The translations under genes were made by a program, and so were the position numbers. Shown piece by piece: positions 1-8,366 of a DNA stretch of 64,000 bases; within the stretch, counting starts at the first letter, position 1; every line of letters begins with the position of its first letter. The DNA comes from Metabacillus malikii (GTDB taxonomy: Bacteria > Bacillota > Bacilli > Bacillales > Bacillaceae), in assembly GCF_030813355.1 (NCBI RefSeq), contig NZ_JAUSUD010000016.1, forward strand, positions 1 through 64,000, read 5' to 3'. Under the pieces are notes generated by a model. It did no database searches, was not told the origin of the DNA, and saw only the letters and a list, made by a program, of their open reading frames with translations.

Positions 1-159
1 ACTCGCTACGAGTGAATGGCTAGTTCTTTCTCGGCGGGAATCCCACCCGCTATATGTTACGACCTAGGCTCGGTCGCTCCAGGAGTCTCGCACTTTAAGC
101 TCCAACAAACCCTTGATAAAGTCTGGGCTATAAAAGCAACAATCTTTTAGAAAAGAGCC
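1..159 (+). repeat. MITE-like element, copy A (left end outside window)
   Basis: This is the right-hand part of the repeat family described at 54311-54530. It ends at 159 with the conserved right terminus CAATCTTTTAGAAAAGAGCC and carries the family's 'caggagtctcgcac' and 'ctccaacaaaccc' segments. The left terminus lies outside the window, so the length and target duplication cannot be seen. The GC-rich core is more diverged than in the copies further right. Confidence 0.8.
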
Positions 160-308
160 TTATAAAAAGAAGTCTACAACGAATGTTTATCTTTTTATAC
201 TCTTTTAATTTGTCATTCTTATTATCAATTGTTGACGTATACAACTCCTAAATCCCTTACTGTCGATAATCACTGACCTCATCAAGCCAAGTATAGCTCA
301 ACACAAAA

Positions 309-333
309 AAGCCTAACTAGAGAGGTTAGACTT
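309..333 (-). terminator. Terminator of fur
   Basis: On the minus strand a 9-bp stem (AAGTCTAAC/GTTAGGCTT, one G-U pair) is followed by a T run. It lies about 25 bp beyond the fur stop codon. Confidence 0.8.
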
Positions 334-356
334 AGGTTAGTGATCTGTCTTTAAAA

Positions 357-803
357 TTATTCGGTCTTCTGCTGACATTTAACGCATATTCCATGGAATG
401 TTAACCTATGGTCTTTTATTTTAAATTTCCAGTCACGTTCGACCACTTCTTCAACATCACCTAATAAATCTTCTTCAATCTCAGCTACGGATCCACATTC
501 AATACATACTAAATGGTGGTGAAAATGTTCTGCCCCTTCCTTTCGAAGGTCATAACGTGAAACTCCATCACCAAAATTTATTTTATCTACTACCTTTAAT
601 TCTGTTAATAATTCTAATGTTCGATAAACGGTTGCTAGACCGATTTCAGGTGCTTTCTCTTTCACAAGCAAGTACACATCTTCAGCACTTAAATGGTCCT
701 CTTCGTTTTCAAGCAACACACGTACTGTTGCCTCACGTTGAGGTGTTAATTTATAACTTGCTGAGTGCAATTGTTTTTTTATCCGATCAATGCGGGTTTC
801 CAT
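357..803 (-). CDS. fur: Ferric uptake regulator Fur
   Basis: Iron-responsive transcriptional repressor of the Fur family, cytoplasmic. The 148-residue product starting METRIDRIKK aligns in memory almost residue for residue with B. subtilis Fur. An N-terminal winged helix (about residues 1-82) is followed by a dimerisation domain with the HFHHHLVC metal-site stretch (about 93-100) and the structural zinc pairs C100/C103 and C140/C143. The open frame runs 15 codons further upstream, but the start at 803 has a GGGAGGA ribosome site seven bases away and matches the family start. It is monocistronic, with its own terminator and a PerR-type box at 867-883. Confidence 0.96.
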   Translation of the reverse strand: METRIDRIKKQLHSASYKLTPQREATVRVLLENEEDHLSAEDVYLLVKEKAPEIGLATVYRTLELLTELKVVDKINFGDGVSRYDLRKEGAEHFHHHLVCIECGSVAEIEEDLLGDVEEVVERDWKFKIKDHRLTFHGICVKCQQKTE

Positions 804-836
804 AACACTTTCCTCCCTCGCCACGTTCCCAAAACT

Positions 837-866
837 ATTATATATCAAAGCAGAGGAAGGTGTCCA
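837..866 (-). promoter_or_regulatory. Promoter of fur
   Basis: Minus strand: -35 TGGACA (861-866), 18-bp spacer, -10 TATAAT (837-842). This is a good sigma-A match placed just upstream of the fur start codon, and it abuts the PerR-type box. Confidence 0.6.
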
Positions 867-883
867 ATTAAAATCATTTTAAT
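867..883. promoter_or_regulatory. PerR/Fur-type operator upstream of fur
   Basis: Perfect 8-1-8 inverted repeat ATTAAAATCATTTTAAT. The inner 15 bases match the PerR box TTATAATNATTATAA at all but two positions. It touches the -35 element of the fur promoter. In B. subtilis fur is a PerR target, so PerR is the likely binder; autoregulation by Fur cannot be excluded. Confidence 0.6.
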
Positions 884-919
884 CTAATAAACATAATCTT
901 TATCACTTAATATTAATTA

Positions 920-1573
920 TTATTTACTAACTAGCTCGACAACATTTTTCATGAGGTAAGGAGATGCATAAGCCTCGAAACCTGATGCCGCTAATGCTAG
1001 AGCACCAATAAAAATAAATATCATAGCATATCTAGCAAATAAAGAAAATGGAGCCTCTAAATTATTTGACCTTTTTACAAATAATTGTTTAATAATTTTT
1101 AATGTAAACGAAATCGCTACTGAACACATTATGATAAAAGCCGGAATAAGTAAAATGTTTTGAGGTAATACAGATATAAAAGATAGTAAAAACCCTTTTA
1201 ATCCTAATTGATTCACTAAGAAACCGACTGTAAAACCGACGACCATCCCTTTAATAAACAACATAACAAGTATGACAGGTAACCCGATTATTGAAATTCC
1301 TAAAACCCACATCAGCCCTAAATATTTTAAATTATGTGAAAAACTTTGCTGGAACATTTCTGCCGAGCTAGCTACCTTACCTTCTGCAACTTGTCCAAAG
1401 AATCGGTTTAAATAGTAATATAAATCTTCCTTCTGACTTGCATTCATACTATTTACGATTATTGCACCAAAAATAACCCCCATTAAGAATAATACAAATA
1501 CAAATAAGTATATTGATGATTGTTCTTTAAAATGTTGTTTAATAACTGCACTGATTGGTAGTTGTCTCCGCAT
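920..1573 (-). CDS. spoIIM: Stage II sporulation protein M
   Basis: Integral membrane protein of the SpoIID-SpoIIM-SpoIIP machine that drives septal peptidoglycan hydrolysis and engulfment in the mother cell. The 217 residues contain about five hydrophobic segments (around 23-45, 88-115, 116-135, 140-168, 190-208) and the typical stretches [33 protein letters not shown] and FVKRSNN. Length is close to the B. subtilis protein (about 214). The start has an AGGAGG site eight bases upstream. It lies between the endoQ-type gene and fur, the same neighbourhood as in B. subtilis. Confidence 0.93.
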   Translation of the reverse strand: MRRQLPISAVIKQHFKEQSSIYLFVFVLFLMGVIFGAIIVNSMNASQKEDLYYYLNRFFGQVAEGKVASSAEMFQQSFSHNLKYLGLMWVLGISIIGLPVILVMLFIKGMVVGFTVGFLVNQLGLKGFLLSFISVLPQNILLIPAFIIMCSVAISFTLKIIKQLFVKRSNNLEAPFSLFARYAMIFIFIGALALAASGFEAYASPYLMKNVVELVSK

Positions 1574-1683
1574 ATTTTTTCCTCCTGTAATTCACTTACT
1601 AGAGTATATGAGAGAATATCCAATCTATGACGACTAATGAGAGAAACAATAGATCTTTTTAATAGAGTTGGTTTCTTCGATGT

Positions 1684-2850
1684 TCATATTCCTGTTACTT
1701 TGCCGTATGTACCTCCACCGCCAGATGTAACTTGGAGTTTCCCTTCACGCGCTGCTATAATATATGTAACAATTTTCTCCGGCAAAACATTTTCCAGCGC
1801 TTCTTTTGGTACCTCGTGTAGGATATTCATTTCAGTACCAAACAAGTCCTTTAATTTCACTAACGTTTTAGGCCCAAGTCCAGGTATAAATTGAAGTGGT
1901 ACTTGATGTATATATGGTGGTCGCTTATATTGATTTTCCACGCCATTCGCTAGTTCCTTCAGCCGCTTTGATACACCCTTCGTAAATCGAATACTCCCAC
2001 ATTTTTCACACTGCGCTTGACCCGGTACTGGTTTCGTGCCACATTTTTCACAAGTCGTTTCATAATACTTACCTAAGTAGGGGTTTAGGCCGTAATTTGC
2101 GGTTATTTTTCTTCCGCCCTCATTTCCCAGTGCTTTTTTCAATTCAACATAGCTTGGCTCATTTAAAAATAGCTCCTGGTATTCTCGAGCTATTTTTGGT
2201 AACGAATGAGCGTCCGAATTTGTTATAAAAGGATATGAATGAAGTTCTGCAATTTGGTCAGCCATTCGTGTATCTGAGCTTAACCCTAGTTCAACTGCAT
2301 CAATTAACCTATAATCAAAAACTTCCTGCAACGATTTTACAACACCGCTCCCATATAGACTTTTATGTGGTGTGAAAATATGTGCAGGAATAAATAATCC
2401 ACCTAAATCTTTTACTTTCTTTTGTAACGTTTCCCCATCCTCATATATACGTTGAGAACTTAACGTTATGTTTGTTAGACGAGACGAGAGCCATGTTGAA
2501 AAATCCTGCATTTTTTGGAGAGTCGGCATAAAAACCAACACATGAATTGGTCCCTTACATGCATGATCATAGATTTCTAATTCACTACCTAATATTAATG
2601 TCGTTTGTTTGAACCGGATACCGCCCCCTTCTAGTTCAACACAATCACCCGTTTCAATTAGATGATTTAACGTCAAAATTACCTCTGGTACATGACAATC
2701 GATAATCCCGATAATGTCGATACCCTTATGTTCACTAGCCTCTACTAGAATATTTTCTAATGTGAGTGATTTTGAGGCTGTAATTTTTACGGGTCTTCCT
2801 GATTTTGTGCGTCCGATATGTATATGTAAATCTGCGAAGTATCGATTCAT
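1684..2850 (-). CDS. yqxK: Endonuclease Q family protein (YqxK)
   Basis: PHP-fold nuclease related to archaeal EndoQ, which cuts 5' to deaminated bases such as uracil and hypoxanthine in DNA; bacterial members from Bacillus relatives are known. Metal-binding PHP motifs are visible: DLHIHIG (7-13), IIDCHVP (49-55) and TNSDAH (210-215). A zinc ribbon with CEKC pairs at 267-270 and 281-284 follows, then a helix-hairpin-helix segment (IPGLGPKTLVKLKDLFG, about 323-340). These parts are in the EndoQ order. The 388-residue length is complete. Activity on deaminated DNA is inferred from family, not shown. Confidence 0.88.
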   Translation of the reverse strand: MNRYFADLHIHIGRTKSGRPVKITASKSLTLENILVEASEHKGIDIIGIIDCHVPEVILTLNHLIETGDCVELEGGGIRFKQTTLILGSELEIYDHACKGPIHVLVFMPTLQKMQDFSTWLSSRLTNITLSSQRIYEDGETLQKKVKDLGGLFIPAHIFTPHKSLYGSGVVKSLQEVFDYRLIDAVELGLSSDTRMADQIAELHSYPFITNSDAHSLPKIAREYQELFLNEPSYVELKKALGNEGGRKITANYGLNPYLGKYYETTCEKCGTKPVPGQAQCEKCGSIRFTKGVSKRLKELANGVENQYKRPPYIHQVPLQFIPGLGPKTLVKLKDLFGTEMNILHEVPKEALENVLPEKIVTYIIAAREGKLQVTSGGGGTYGKVTGI

Positions 2851-2887
2851 GTTGTCTCACTCCAATTGTGCCGTATGTTCTCCTTAC

Positions 2888-3433
2888 CTAACGTTTATTT
2901 AACAGTAAATATTGAACAGCATACGCTGTTTTCGCATCATAAATGTGTTTATTTCTTACCATTTCCTCTGCTTCTTCTAATGTTACCTCTTTTATATCCA
3001 AAAATTCATCTTCATCCAATTCGGCTGGGTTCTCTAACTTTTCTAAATTTTCTGCAATAAATAAATGAACTATCTCATCTGCAAAACCAGGTGATGTATA
3101 GAAGGATATAAGCGGACGTAAATCCGAACACGTATAACCAGTTTCTTCTTCTAACTCTCTTCTTGCTGTCACTTCAGGTTCTTCACCCATTTCCAATTTT
3201 CCTGCGGGGATTTCTACTAATGTTCTCCCTAACGGCTTACGGTATTGTTCGACCATAACAATTTTATTTTCAGGTGTAATCGCAATTACTGCTACTGCTC
3301 CCGGATGTCTTACAATCTCACGTGTGCTTTTGTTGCCATTTGGCAGTTTCACCTCTTCAACAACTAAGTCAATGACTCTGCCTTTAAATACTTCCTTTGT
3401 AGAAATCGTCTTTTCTATTAAATGTTCACTCAT
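2888..3433 (-). CDS. nudF: ADP-ribose pyrophosphatase (Nudix)
   Basis: Hydrolyses ADP-ribose to AMP and ribose 5-phosphate. The Nudix box is complete: GKLEMGEEPEVTARREL followed by EEETGY. Start chosen at MSEHLIEK (3433), which has an AGGAG site seven bases upstream and fits family length (181 residues); the frame is open for 14 more codons. Adjacent to mciZ and the YqkF-type reductase, as in B. subtilis. Confidence 0.93.
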   Translation of the reverse strand: MSEHLIEKTISTKEVFKGRVIDLVVEEVKLPNGNKSTREIVRHPGAVAVIAITPENKIVMVEQYRKPLGRTLVEIPAGKLEMGEEPEVTARRELEEETGYTCSDLRPLISFYTSPGFADEIVHLFIAENLEKLENPAELDEDEFLDIKEVTLEEAEEMVRNKHIYDAKTAYAVQYLLLNKR

Positions 3434-3555
3434 CTTACCAGCTCCTGTTCTATAGACACATTTTTCCTCATACATTCTACCATATCTTACTTAAGTATAC
3501 TGACAATCTTTTACTTGGTTGACTGGTGTCAGTATTAGGAAAAGGGTGGCTTCTT

Positions 3556-3714
3556 TTGAAAATCTATCGAGTAGAAAATGGAATAATTCTTGTAGGCAAG
3601 GCTTGGGAGGTACGCGCAAAGTTGAAGGAATACAGTAAGTATTATGGAACGGTTCAGGAATGGTTAGAGGACAAAAAGACATTTACCGAACCTACATTAC
3701 CAATTAAACGTTAA
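3556..3714 (+). CDS. mciZ: Z-ring formation inhibitor MciZ
   Basis: Small FtsZ-binding peptide that blocks Z-ring assembly in the sporulating mother cell. The central segment LVGKAWEVRAKLKEYSKYYG is nearly the same as B. subtilis MciZ (LVGKAWEIRAKLKEYGR). A TTG start at 3556 is chosen because AAAGGGTGG lies six bases upstream and the resulting start, K at position 2, matches the family; a GTG 10 codons upstream lacks a ribosome site. The product has 52 residues against 40 in B. subtilis, the excess being a C-terminal tail after the WLEDKK segment. Divergent from nudF. Confidence 0.87.
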   Translation: MKIYRVENGIILVGKAWEVRAKLKEYSKYYGTVQEWLEDKKTFTEPTLPIKR

Positions 3715-3786
3715 GCCTAATATATTGCCTTTTCAGTCTATTTGTAATAATCTCTCAATAGACTTGAATACGAGGAGTGAAGTGCA

Positions 3787-4695
3787 ATGAATAAGAGACA
3801 AATCGGCAATTCTGATTTATTTGTAAGTGAGGTAGGATTAGGTTGTATGTCCTTAGGGACAGATGAAAGTCATGCTGTATCCTTGATTGAAGCTGCCATT
3901 AATCAGGGAGTTAACTACCTCGATACTGCTGATTTATACGATAGTGGCCTTAATGAGGAATTCGTCGGGAAAGCAATCAAACATAAGAGACAAGATATCA
4001 TTCTTGCGACAAAAGCAGGAAACCGCCTGTACGAAGATAAACCTGGTTGGTATTGGGACCCTTCAAAGTCATATATAAAAGATGCTGTTAAAAAAAGTCT
4101 TCAACGACTTCAAACAGATTATATTGACCTTTATCAGCTCCATGGTGGTACAGTTGAAGACAACATCGATGAAACGATTGAAGCATTTGAAGAGTTAAAA
4201 CAGGAAGGTCTTATTAGGTATTATGGGATTTCATCAATACGGCCTAATGTTATCAAGGAATATTTAACAAAATCGAGCATTGTCTCAATTATGATGCAAT
4301 ATAGTTTACTTGATAGACGTCCAGAAGAGTGGTTTCCTCTTATTAAGGAACATCATGTTAGCATCATTGCCCGGGGCCCGCTTGCTAAAGGGTTACTGAC
4401 CGAAAAGCCCATTGAGCAAAAGCTTAGCATGAATGGCTACCTTTCTTATAATAACTATGAGCTTGAATCACTCTTTCATGAGCTAAAAAAATTGAATTTA
4501 CCACATACCATGACAGAACTAGCCTTGAAATATTGCCTATATGATGATGTAGTTGCTGCCGTTATTCCTGGTGCAAGCAAAGAAAAACAACTATTTGAAA
4601 ATATTACTGCCGTATCATCGCAGGCTTTATCGGAGACAGAGTATAAAACACTCCAAAAAATAACGAAACTAGATAAATACGAACAACACCGATAA
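3787..4695 (+). CDS. yqkF: Aldo/keto reductase (YqkF type)
   Basis: NADPH-dependent oxidoreductase of the aldo/keto reductase family, a TIM barrel in the cytoplasm; substrate unknown. The catalytic tetrad is visible as D46, Y51, K76 and H119 (NYLDTADLY, LATKAG, LYQLHGG). Cofactor loop residues near IPGASKEKQL (about 261-270) are typical. 302 residues. GAGGAG precedes the start. A strong terminator follows. Confidence 0.9.
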   Translation: MNKRQIGNSDLFVSEVGLGCMSLGTDESHAVSLIEAAINQGVNYLDTADLYDSGLNEEFVGKAIKHKRQDIILATKAGNRLYEDKPGWYWDPSKSYIKDAVKKSLQRLQTDYIDLYQLHGGTVEDNIDETIEAFEELKQEGLIRYYGISSIRPNVIKEYLTKSSIVSIMMQYSLLDRRPEEWFPLIKEHHVSIIARGPLAKGLLTEKPIEQKLSMNGYLSYNNYELESLFHELKKLNLPHTMTELALKYCLYDDVVAAVIPGASKEKQLFENITAVSSQALSETEYKTLQKITKLDKYEQHR

Positions 4696-4708
4696 TTGAT
4701 TGAATTGA

Positions 4709-4840
4709 AGCTGGGACATAATAACAAAAAACACCTAGTTAAACACGAAACATTGTTTTTTTAGGTGTTTTATTTTCAAAACTTTATAAAATTTGATTGG
4801 AGTGGAAAGCGAGTACTCGTCAATCAACCAGAACGTCTAC
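4709..4840. repeat. Decayed Bacillaceae intergenic repeat with terminator
   Basis: The segment begins with 'gaagctgggacataa', contains a strong hairpin, and ends with 'ggagtggaaagcgagtactc'. The last string read on the other strand matches 'gtactcgctttcc' in the core of the MITE-like family at 34325 and 54311. I read this as fragments of intergenic repeats in inverted orientation; boundaries are uncertain. Confidence 0.45.
4726..4773 (+). terminator. Terminator after yqkF
   Basis: Stem AAAACACCTA/TAGGTGTTTT with the T-rich segment 'tattttc' after it. It follows the reductase gene by about 30 bp and could also act on the minus strand. Confidence 0.7.
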
Positions 4841-4956
4841 CTCGTATTAAGCAATAAATTAATGTATTAGCCGAATCAATTAAAATGAAAGACTCTTTTC
4901 TAATTGAAAACTAGAGCAAAAATCAACGAAACCGACATTGAATTTGTAACAGCGTA

Positions 4957-5193
4957 TTATTTAAAATCTTTCCAGGATAAATTGCTTTCTCCTAGTAATT
5001 CTTCAAAACTTTTATTTTTTTCTCTTTGTTTTCTTTCTTCGATTTTTCTTCGTTCAAGCTCAGCTTCCTTTTCTTGTTGCTCAACCGTTAAATCTTTTTT
5101 TACTGCCTTTAATTTATCTACTAACTCTTGATTTAAAAAATCTGAAACAGATACTTTTTGATCATCATTTTTCTTTTTGTTATTCTTCTTCAT
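4957..5193 (-). CDS. yqkE: YqkE family protein (DUF3886)
   Basis: 78-residue, highly charged protein. After a lysine/asparagine-rich start comes a predicted coiled coil rich in E, K and R (about 33-62) and the family signature REKNKSFEELLGESNLSWKDFK-like C-terminus. Function unknown. Position between the YqkF and YqkD homologues matches B. subtilis. Likely soluble and helical. Confidence 0.8.
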   Translation of the reverse strand: MKKNNKKKNDDQKVSVSDFLNQELVDKLKAVKKDLTVEQQEKEAELERRKIEERKQREKNKSFEELLGESNLSWKDFK

Positions 5194-5332
5194 CCTTATA
5201 GCCCTCCATTCTTACTTTATAAATTATAAAGCAATCGTCTAATTTTATAAAGAAACTGCTATCCTATGTCCTCGATTACTGAATAATCTCTCCTATCTAA
5301 TGATATGTTAATGATAGAAAGGAGTGATGACA

Positions 5333-5452
5333 GTGGCAAAACAACGCGGACAAAAAGGGAAACCTCACGCTGACACTTCAAAAAAAATGATAGCAGCTGA
5401 AGAAGTAGAGAAAGCTACCCACCCTACCAATCGTCAAAACACACCACAATAA
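5333..5452 (+). CDS. Small basic protein, 39 residues
   Basis: GTG start with AAAGGAG eight bases upstream; an in-frame ATG six bases earlier is too close to that ribosome site. The product begins MAKQRGQKGKPHADTSKK and ends HPTNRQNTPQ. It is hydrophilic, lysine-rich at the N-terminus and has no membrane segment. I do not recognise it with certainty; it resembles the many short basic Bacillaceae proteins of this chromosomal neighbourhood. A GAGGAGAG hairpin follows at 5529. Confidence 0.55.
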   Translation: MAKQRGQKGKPHADTSKKMIAAEEVEKATHPTNRQNTPQ

Positions 5453-5528
5453 ATCTTATGAGCAGGTATTTACTATACTTGTCTTTTTCTTTATTGGATT
5501 GGATGATGCTTTAATATCATGTAAAATG

Positions 5529-5556
5529 GAGGAGAGTCTATTATTAAGCTCTCCTC
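5529..5556. terminator. Hairpin between the small ORF and yqkD
   Basis: Perfect 8-bp stem GAGGAGAG/CTCTCCTC with a 12-nt loop. The downstream T run is weak, so it may be a terminator for the 39-residue gene or a leader structure of the hydrolase gene. Confidence 0.4.
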
Positions 5557-5646
5557 GTAAATTTTGTTAGTGCCATGACTTTTGTAAAATATCATTCGTC
5601 AAGTTAACAACGATCCTTACGAGAGACTTAAAAGGAGTATATATGT

Positions 5647-6549
5647 ATGAAAAAATTTTTTATCGGTGTCCTTATCGTTCTTTCTTATATCCTCATCGTT
5701 GGCTTTTTCTTTACAAATCGGTTGATGTTTATTAAAAAGAAAACAGATGCTGAAATTATCCATCGTGAAACAAAGCTAGGTTTTTTCAATCAAAATGATT
5801 ATGACGCTCTTGAAAAGCAACCATTTTCAGTTCCTTCCTCATTTGGATACTCTATAAAAGGGACTGTTATTGCTCCTTACGAAACCAATCGCTATATGAT
5901 TCTCTGTCACGGTGTTACAGTAAACCGACTGAATTCTGTAAAATATATGAACTTATTTTTAGAAAAAGGCTGGAATGTTGTTATCTATGACCATCGTCGG
6001 CATGGGGAGACTGGTGGAAAAACAACAAGCTACGGTCATTACGAAAAATTTGATTTACAAACTGTTGTACATTGGCTTAAAAACAAGGTAGGCGATTCAC
6101 TTACTTTAGGTATTCATGGTGAATCAATGGGGGCTGTAACAACATTACTATACGCTGGCATGGTTGAGGATGGCGCTGATTTTTACATCGCGGACTGCCC
6201 TTTTTCTGAACTTGAAGCACAATTATTATACAGGCTTAAAGTTGAATTCAAACTGCCTGGTGCATTTGTTATGCCAATCGCTAAACCATTCGTACAGTTT
6301 CGTGATCGATATTCTCTTAAAAAGGTCTCCCCTCTTAAGGCTGTTGCTGCTATTAAAAAGCCTGTTTTATTTATACATAGTAAAGATGACGACTATATTC
6401 CTGCCGAAATGTCTAGACAACTCTATGAACAAAAAAAAGGTCCTAAAAAATTATTCATTGCAGAAAAAGGAACACATGCGATGTCCTATGCTGAAAACCG
6501 CAAAGAATATTCAGATGTCATTGATGAGTTTTTAGATGAAATTCTTTAG
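5647..6549 (+). CDS. yqkD: Membrane-anchored alpha/beta hydrolase (YqkD type)
   Basis: 300-residue serine hydrolase with an N-terminal membrane anchor (about residues 4-24) and an alpha/beta hydrolase domain. The nucleophile elbow GIHGESMG places Ser160; the acid is probably in LFIHSKDDDYIP (around 245) and the histidine in EKGTHAMSY (around 277). The oxyanion-side LCHGVTVNR stretch is at 86-94. Substrate unknown. Followed directly by a perfect hairpin terminator shared with the converging yqkC gene. Confidence 0.85.
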   Translation: MKKFFIGVLIVLSYILIVGFFFTNRLMFIKKKTDAEIIHRETKLGFFNQNDYDALEKQPFSVPSSFGYSIKGTVIAPYETNRYMILCHGVTVNRLNSVKYMNLFLEKGWNVVIYDHRRHGETGGKTTSYGHYEKFDLQTVVHWLKNKVGDSLTLGIHGESMGAVTTLLYAGMVEDGADFYIADCPFSELEAQLLYRLKVEFKLPGAFVMPIAKPFVQFRDRYSLKKVSPLKAVAAIKKPVLFIHSKDDDYIPAEMSRQLYEQKKGPKKLFIAEKGTHAMSYAENRKEYSDVIDEFLDEIL

Positions 6550-6555
6550 CTGAAA

Positions 6556-6581
6556 AGCACGAAAGGCTCTCCTTTCGTGCT
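6556..6581. terminator. Bidirectional terminator between yqkD and yqkC
   Basis: Perfect 11-bp stem AGCACGAAAGG/CCTTTCGTGCT with a 4-nt loop between two converging genes. Short T runs flank both sides. Confidence 0.8.
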
Positions 6582-6593
6582 GCTTTCGCTTAT

Positions 6594-6836
6594 CTACCCT
6601 AATACATCTGAAATTTTCTCCATGTGTAAGTCAATCCATGCTATCGCTTCATCTATCGTCGGAAATTCCTGCGCCTCAAAGGTCATTTCATCTTGCAGCA
6701 ACCATACATCCTTTGTTACATCGTGAGAGCCGCCGATAGACCAATGAAGTAAGCTATACGGATGATTGTCATGTAAAAACGATACCCACGTTCTATTCAA
6801 AGCGACATTTTTAATAGACTTTAATTGTTTATTCAT
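6594..6836 (-). CDS. yqkC: YqkC family protein
   Basis: 80-residue soluble protein of unknown function. The segment [18 protein letters not shown] and the following [18 protein letters not shown] are characteristic of the YqkC family. Ends ten bases before the start of the yqkB frame region, so the two are probably cotranscribed (yqkB upstream). Confidence 0.8.
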   Translation of the reverse strand: MNKQLKSIKNVALNRTWVSFLHDNHPYSLLHWSIGGSHDVTKDVWLLQDEMTFEAQEFPTIDEAIAWIDLHMEKISDVLG

Positions 6837-6846
6837 CCAACGTCCC

Positions 6847-7170
6847 TCACTTTACTAGCAAATTCATCCGTGCATTTAATATTTGGGAGGGACTTTTTAA
6901 CATAAAGCAATTTGCAGACTGATTATATGAAACTGTTAATTGATCATCTAAAAATACCATCTTTGTCTTTTCAACATAGATAGGCACTTCATTTGTTTCA
7001 ATTTTCAAATCATCGTACTCAGGCTCTGATACTAGCCAAAGTGCTGTGACACCGCACATTACACAGCCACAATCTTCTGTATCATATTTTAACTTTAAAA
7101 CTTTCTGTTTATGTTGTTCAAGTTTTGGTTTAATTTTTTCTATCGCTTCTTTTGTAAAGGTTACTTCCAT
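6847..7170 (-). CDS. yqkB: YqkB, HesB/IscA-like fold protein
   Basis: 107-residue member of the HesB-like (iron-sulfur biogenesis) domain family. The usual three IscA cysteines are not all present; the cysteines seen are in [10 protein letters not shown] (about 44-53). Function is therefore unclear. Start at MEVTFTKEA chosen because AAGGAG lies six bases upstream and length equals the B. subtilis homologue; ten further upstream codons are open. Upstream partner of yqkC. Confidence 0.8.
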   Translation of the reverse strand: MEVTFTKEAIEKIKPKLEQHKQKVLKLKYDTEDCGCVMCGVTALWLVSEPEYDDLKIETNEVPIYVEKTKMVFLDDQLTVSYNQSANCFMLKSPSQILNARMNLLVK

Positions 7171-7277
7171 TCTTATCTCCTTCTCTCTATTTTCTTGCAT
7201 CTAGTTTAACATAGGTTTGCTATGTTCTCATCTTTTCGAGACTATGTTAGAGAAGGTTTTTAACCGACCTCTTCGTA

Positions 7278-7610
7278 CTATTTCATCTTTATATCGATAA
7301 TTGATTGAAACGGTAATTGGAACTGACTCTCATCTGATTCATGTACAATTCTAAGCATCTTAGTTATCGGGTCGATATAATGAACATAACCTGTACAAGT
7401 ATGTTGGTAATGGTCTTTATAGTAAGTAAACTTTAGTTCATGATGCTCTTCCATCGCTAAACAAATAAGCTCATTAAATTGCTCGAGTTGCTGCTCATCT
7501 AATTCAGGCTTTTCTTGATAGTTATCTGTTTCAGACCACTCTCTTAATAACTCTACATGTTCAGGCAGCATCATCGATGTCCATTTTATATTTCCTCTAT
7601 CCCGTATCAT
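7278..7610 (-). CDS. YolD-like family protein
   Basis: 110-residue protein of the YolD-like family, which in Bacillus is encoded with Y-family polymerases of the UvrX/YqjW type and is thought to be a polymerase partner. It begins MIRDRGNIKWTSMMLPEHV, the standard family opening, and carries the small beta-domain segment GYVHYIDPITKMLRI. It is the last gene of a three-gene minus-strand cluster (polymerase, SGNH hydrolase, YolD-like) with short gaps, probably under the LexA-like boxes at 9646 and 9684. Confidence 0.8.
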   Translation of the reverse strand: MIRDRGNIKWTSMMLPEHVELLREWSETDNYQEKPELDEQQLEQFNELICLAMEEHHELKFTYYKDHYQHTCTGYVHYIDPITKMLRIVHESDESQFQLPFQSIIDIKMK

Positions 7611-7632
7611 GTTCTATTCACCGGCTTTCACT

Positions 7633-8286
7633 TCATTGTTCTAAAAATCCCTTTGGATATCCTATTTGGGCAATTGTTTCAGCTATTTTTCGATATCCGC
7701 TATCGTTCGGATGAATGCCATCTCTCCTTGATAAAAGTTCTGCTTGTCTCCCATCGAATGCAGAATAAATGTCAACAACTCGAACCGATGAACCATTATC
7801 AAACCCGTTTAGCTGGCGATTAATTGTCCGTACCCATTTATCGGCAAGTGGTACTTTCGGTAACGGATTATACAAATTTAGGAGAAAGACAATATATGGA
7901 ACGGCACAATTCTTCTTTAATTCTTGAATAGTGCTCATGACTTCATTGAGGTTTTGCCGAGATTCTTTTACCGATTCAGCAATTTCGGTTTGCATTCCTG
8001 TTTCAACAAACTCTTCACTTGCTTCAATTAAATCATTTCCTCCCGCTGTAATCGTTATAATATTTGCACATATTATTTTTTCCTGTAGTTCATGACATTG
8101 AATCATTTTTAATACTTCACCAGTTTCAATTCCCGATTTAGCATGAATAGCTGTTAACACTTGCTTCTTTATTTTATGTTCCGTTATTCTTTTATATTGT
8201 GCTACAAAGCCTGGTGCTAAAAATGAAGCACCAACTCCAACAGTTAAAGAATCACCTAATGCTAAATAGTTTAAGTATTGTCTCAC
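7633..8286 (-). CDS. SGNH/GDSL hydrolase
   Basis: Esterase/lipase-type serine hydrolase of the SGNH superfamily. Block I GDSLTVGVG holds the nucleophile serine, block III is TAGGNDL and block V is DGIHPNDSGY with the catalytic D and H. There is no signal peptide, so it should be cytoplasmic. A GTG start at 8286 has GGGGGAA six bases upstream; a TTG start at 8301 is an alternative. It sits 22 bp before the YolD-like gene and 80 bp after the polymerase gene. A lipase inside an SOS cassette is unexpected; the substrate is unknown. Confidence 0.8.
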   Translation of the reverse strand: MRQYLNYLALGDSLTVGVGASFLAPGFVAQYKRITEHKIKKQVLTAIHAKSGIETGEVLKMIQCHELQEKIICANIITITAGGNDLIEASEEFVETGMQTEIAESVKESRQNLNEVMSTIQELKKNCAVPYIVFLLNLYNPLPKVPLADKWVRTINRQLNGFDNGSSVRVVDIYSAFDGRQAELLSRRDGIHPNDSGYRKIAETIAQIGYPKGFLEQ

Positions 8287-8366
8287 CTTGCATTCCCCCA
8301 AAGAATAAGTCCTAATAGACTATTCTCTTAACTGGGGAATGGGAACAAGACATATGACTAAACTGC

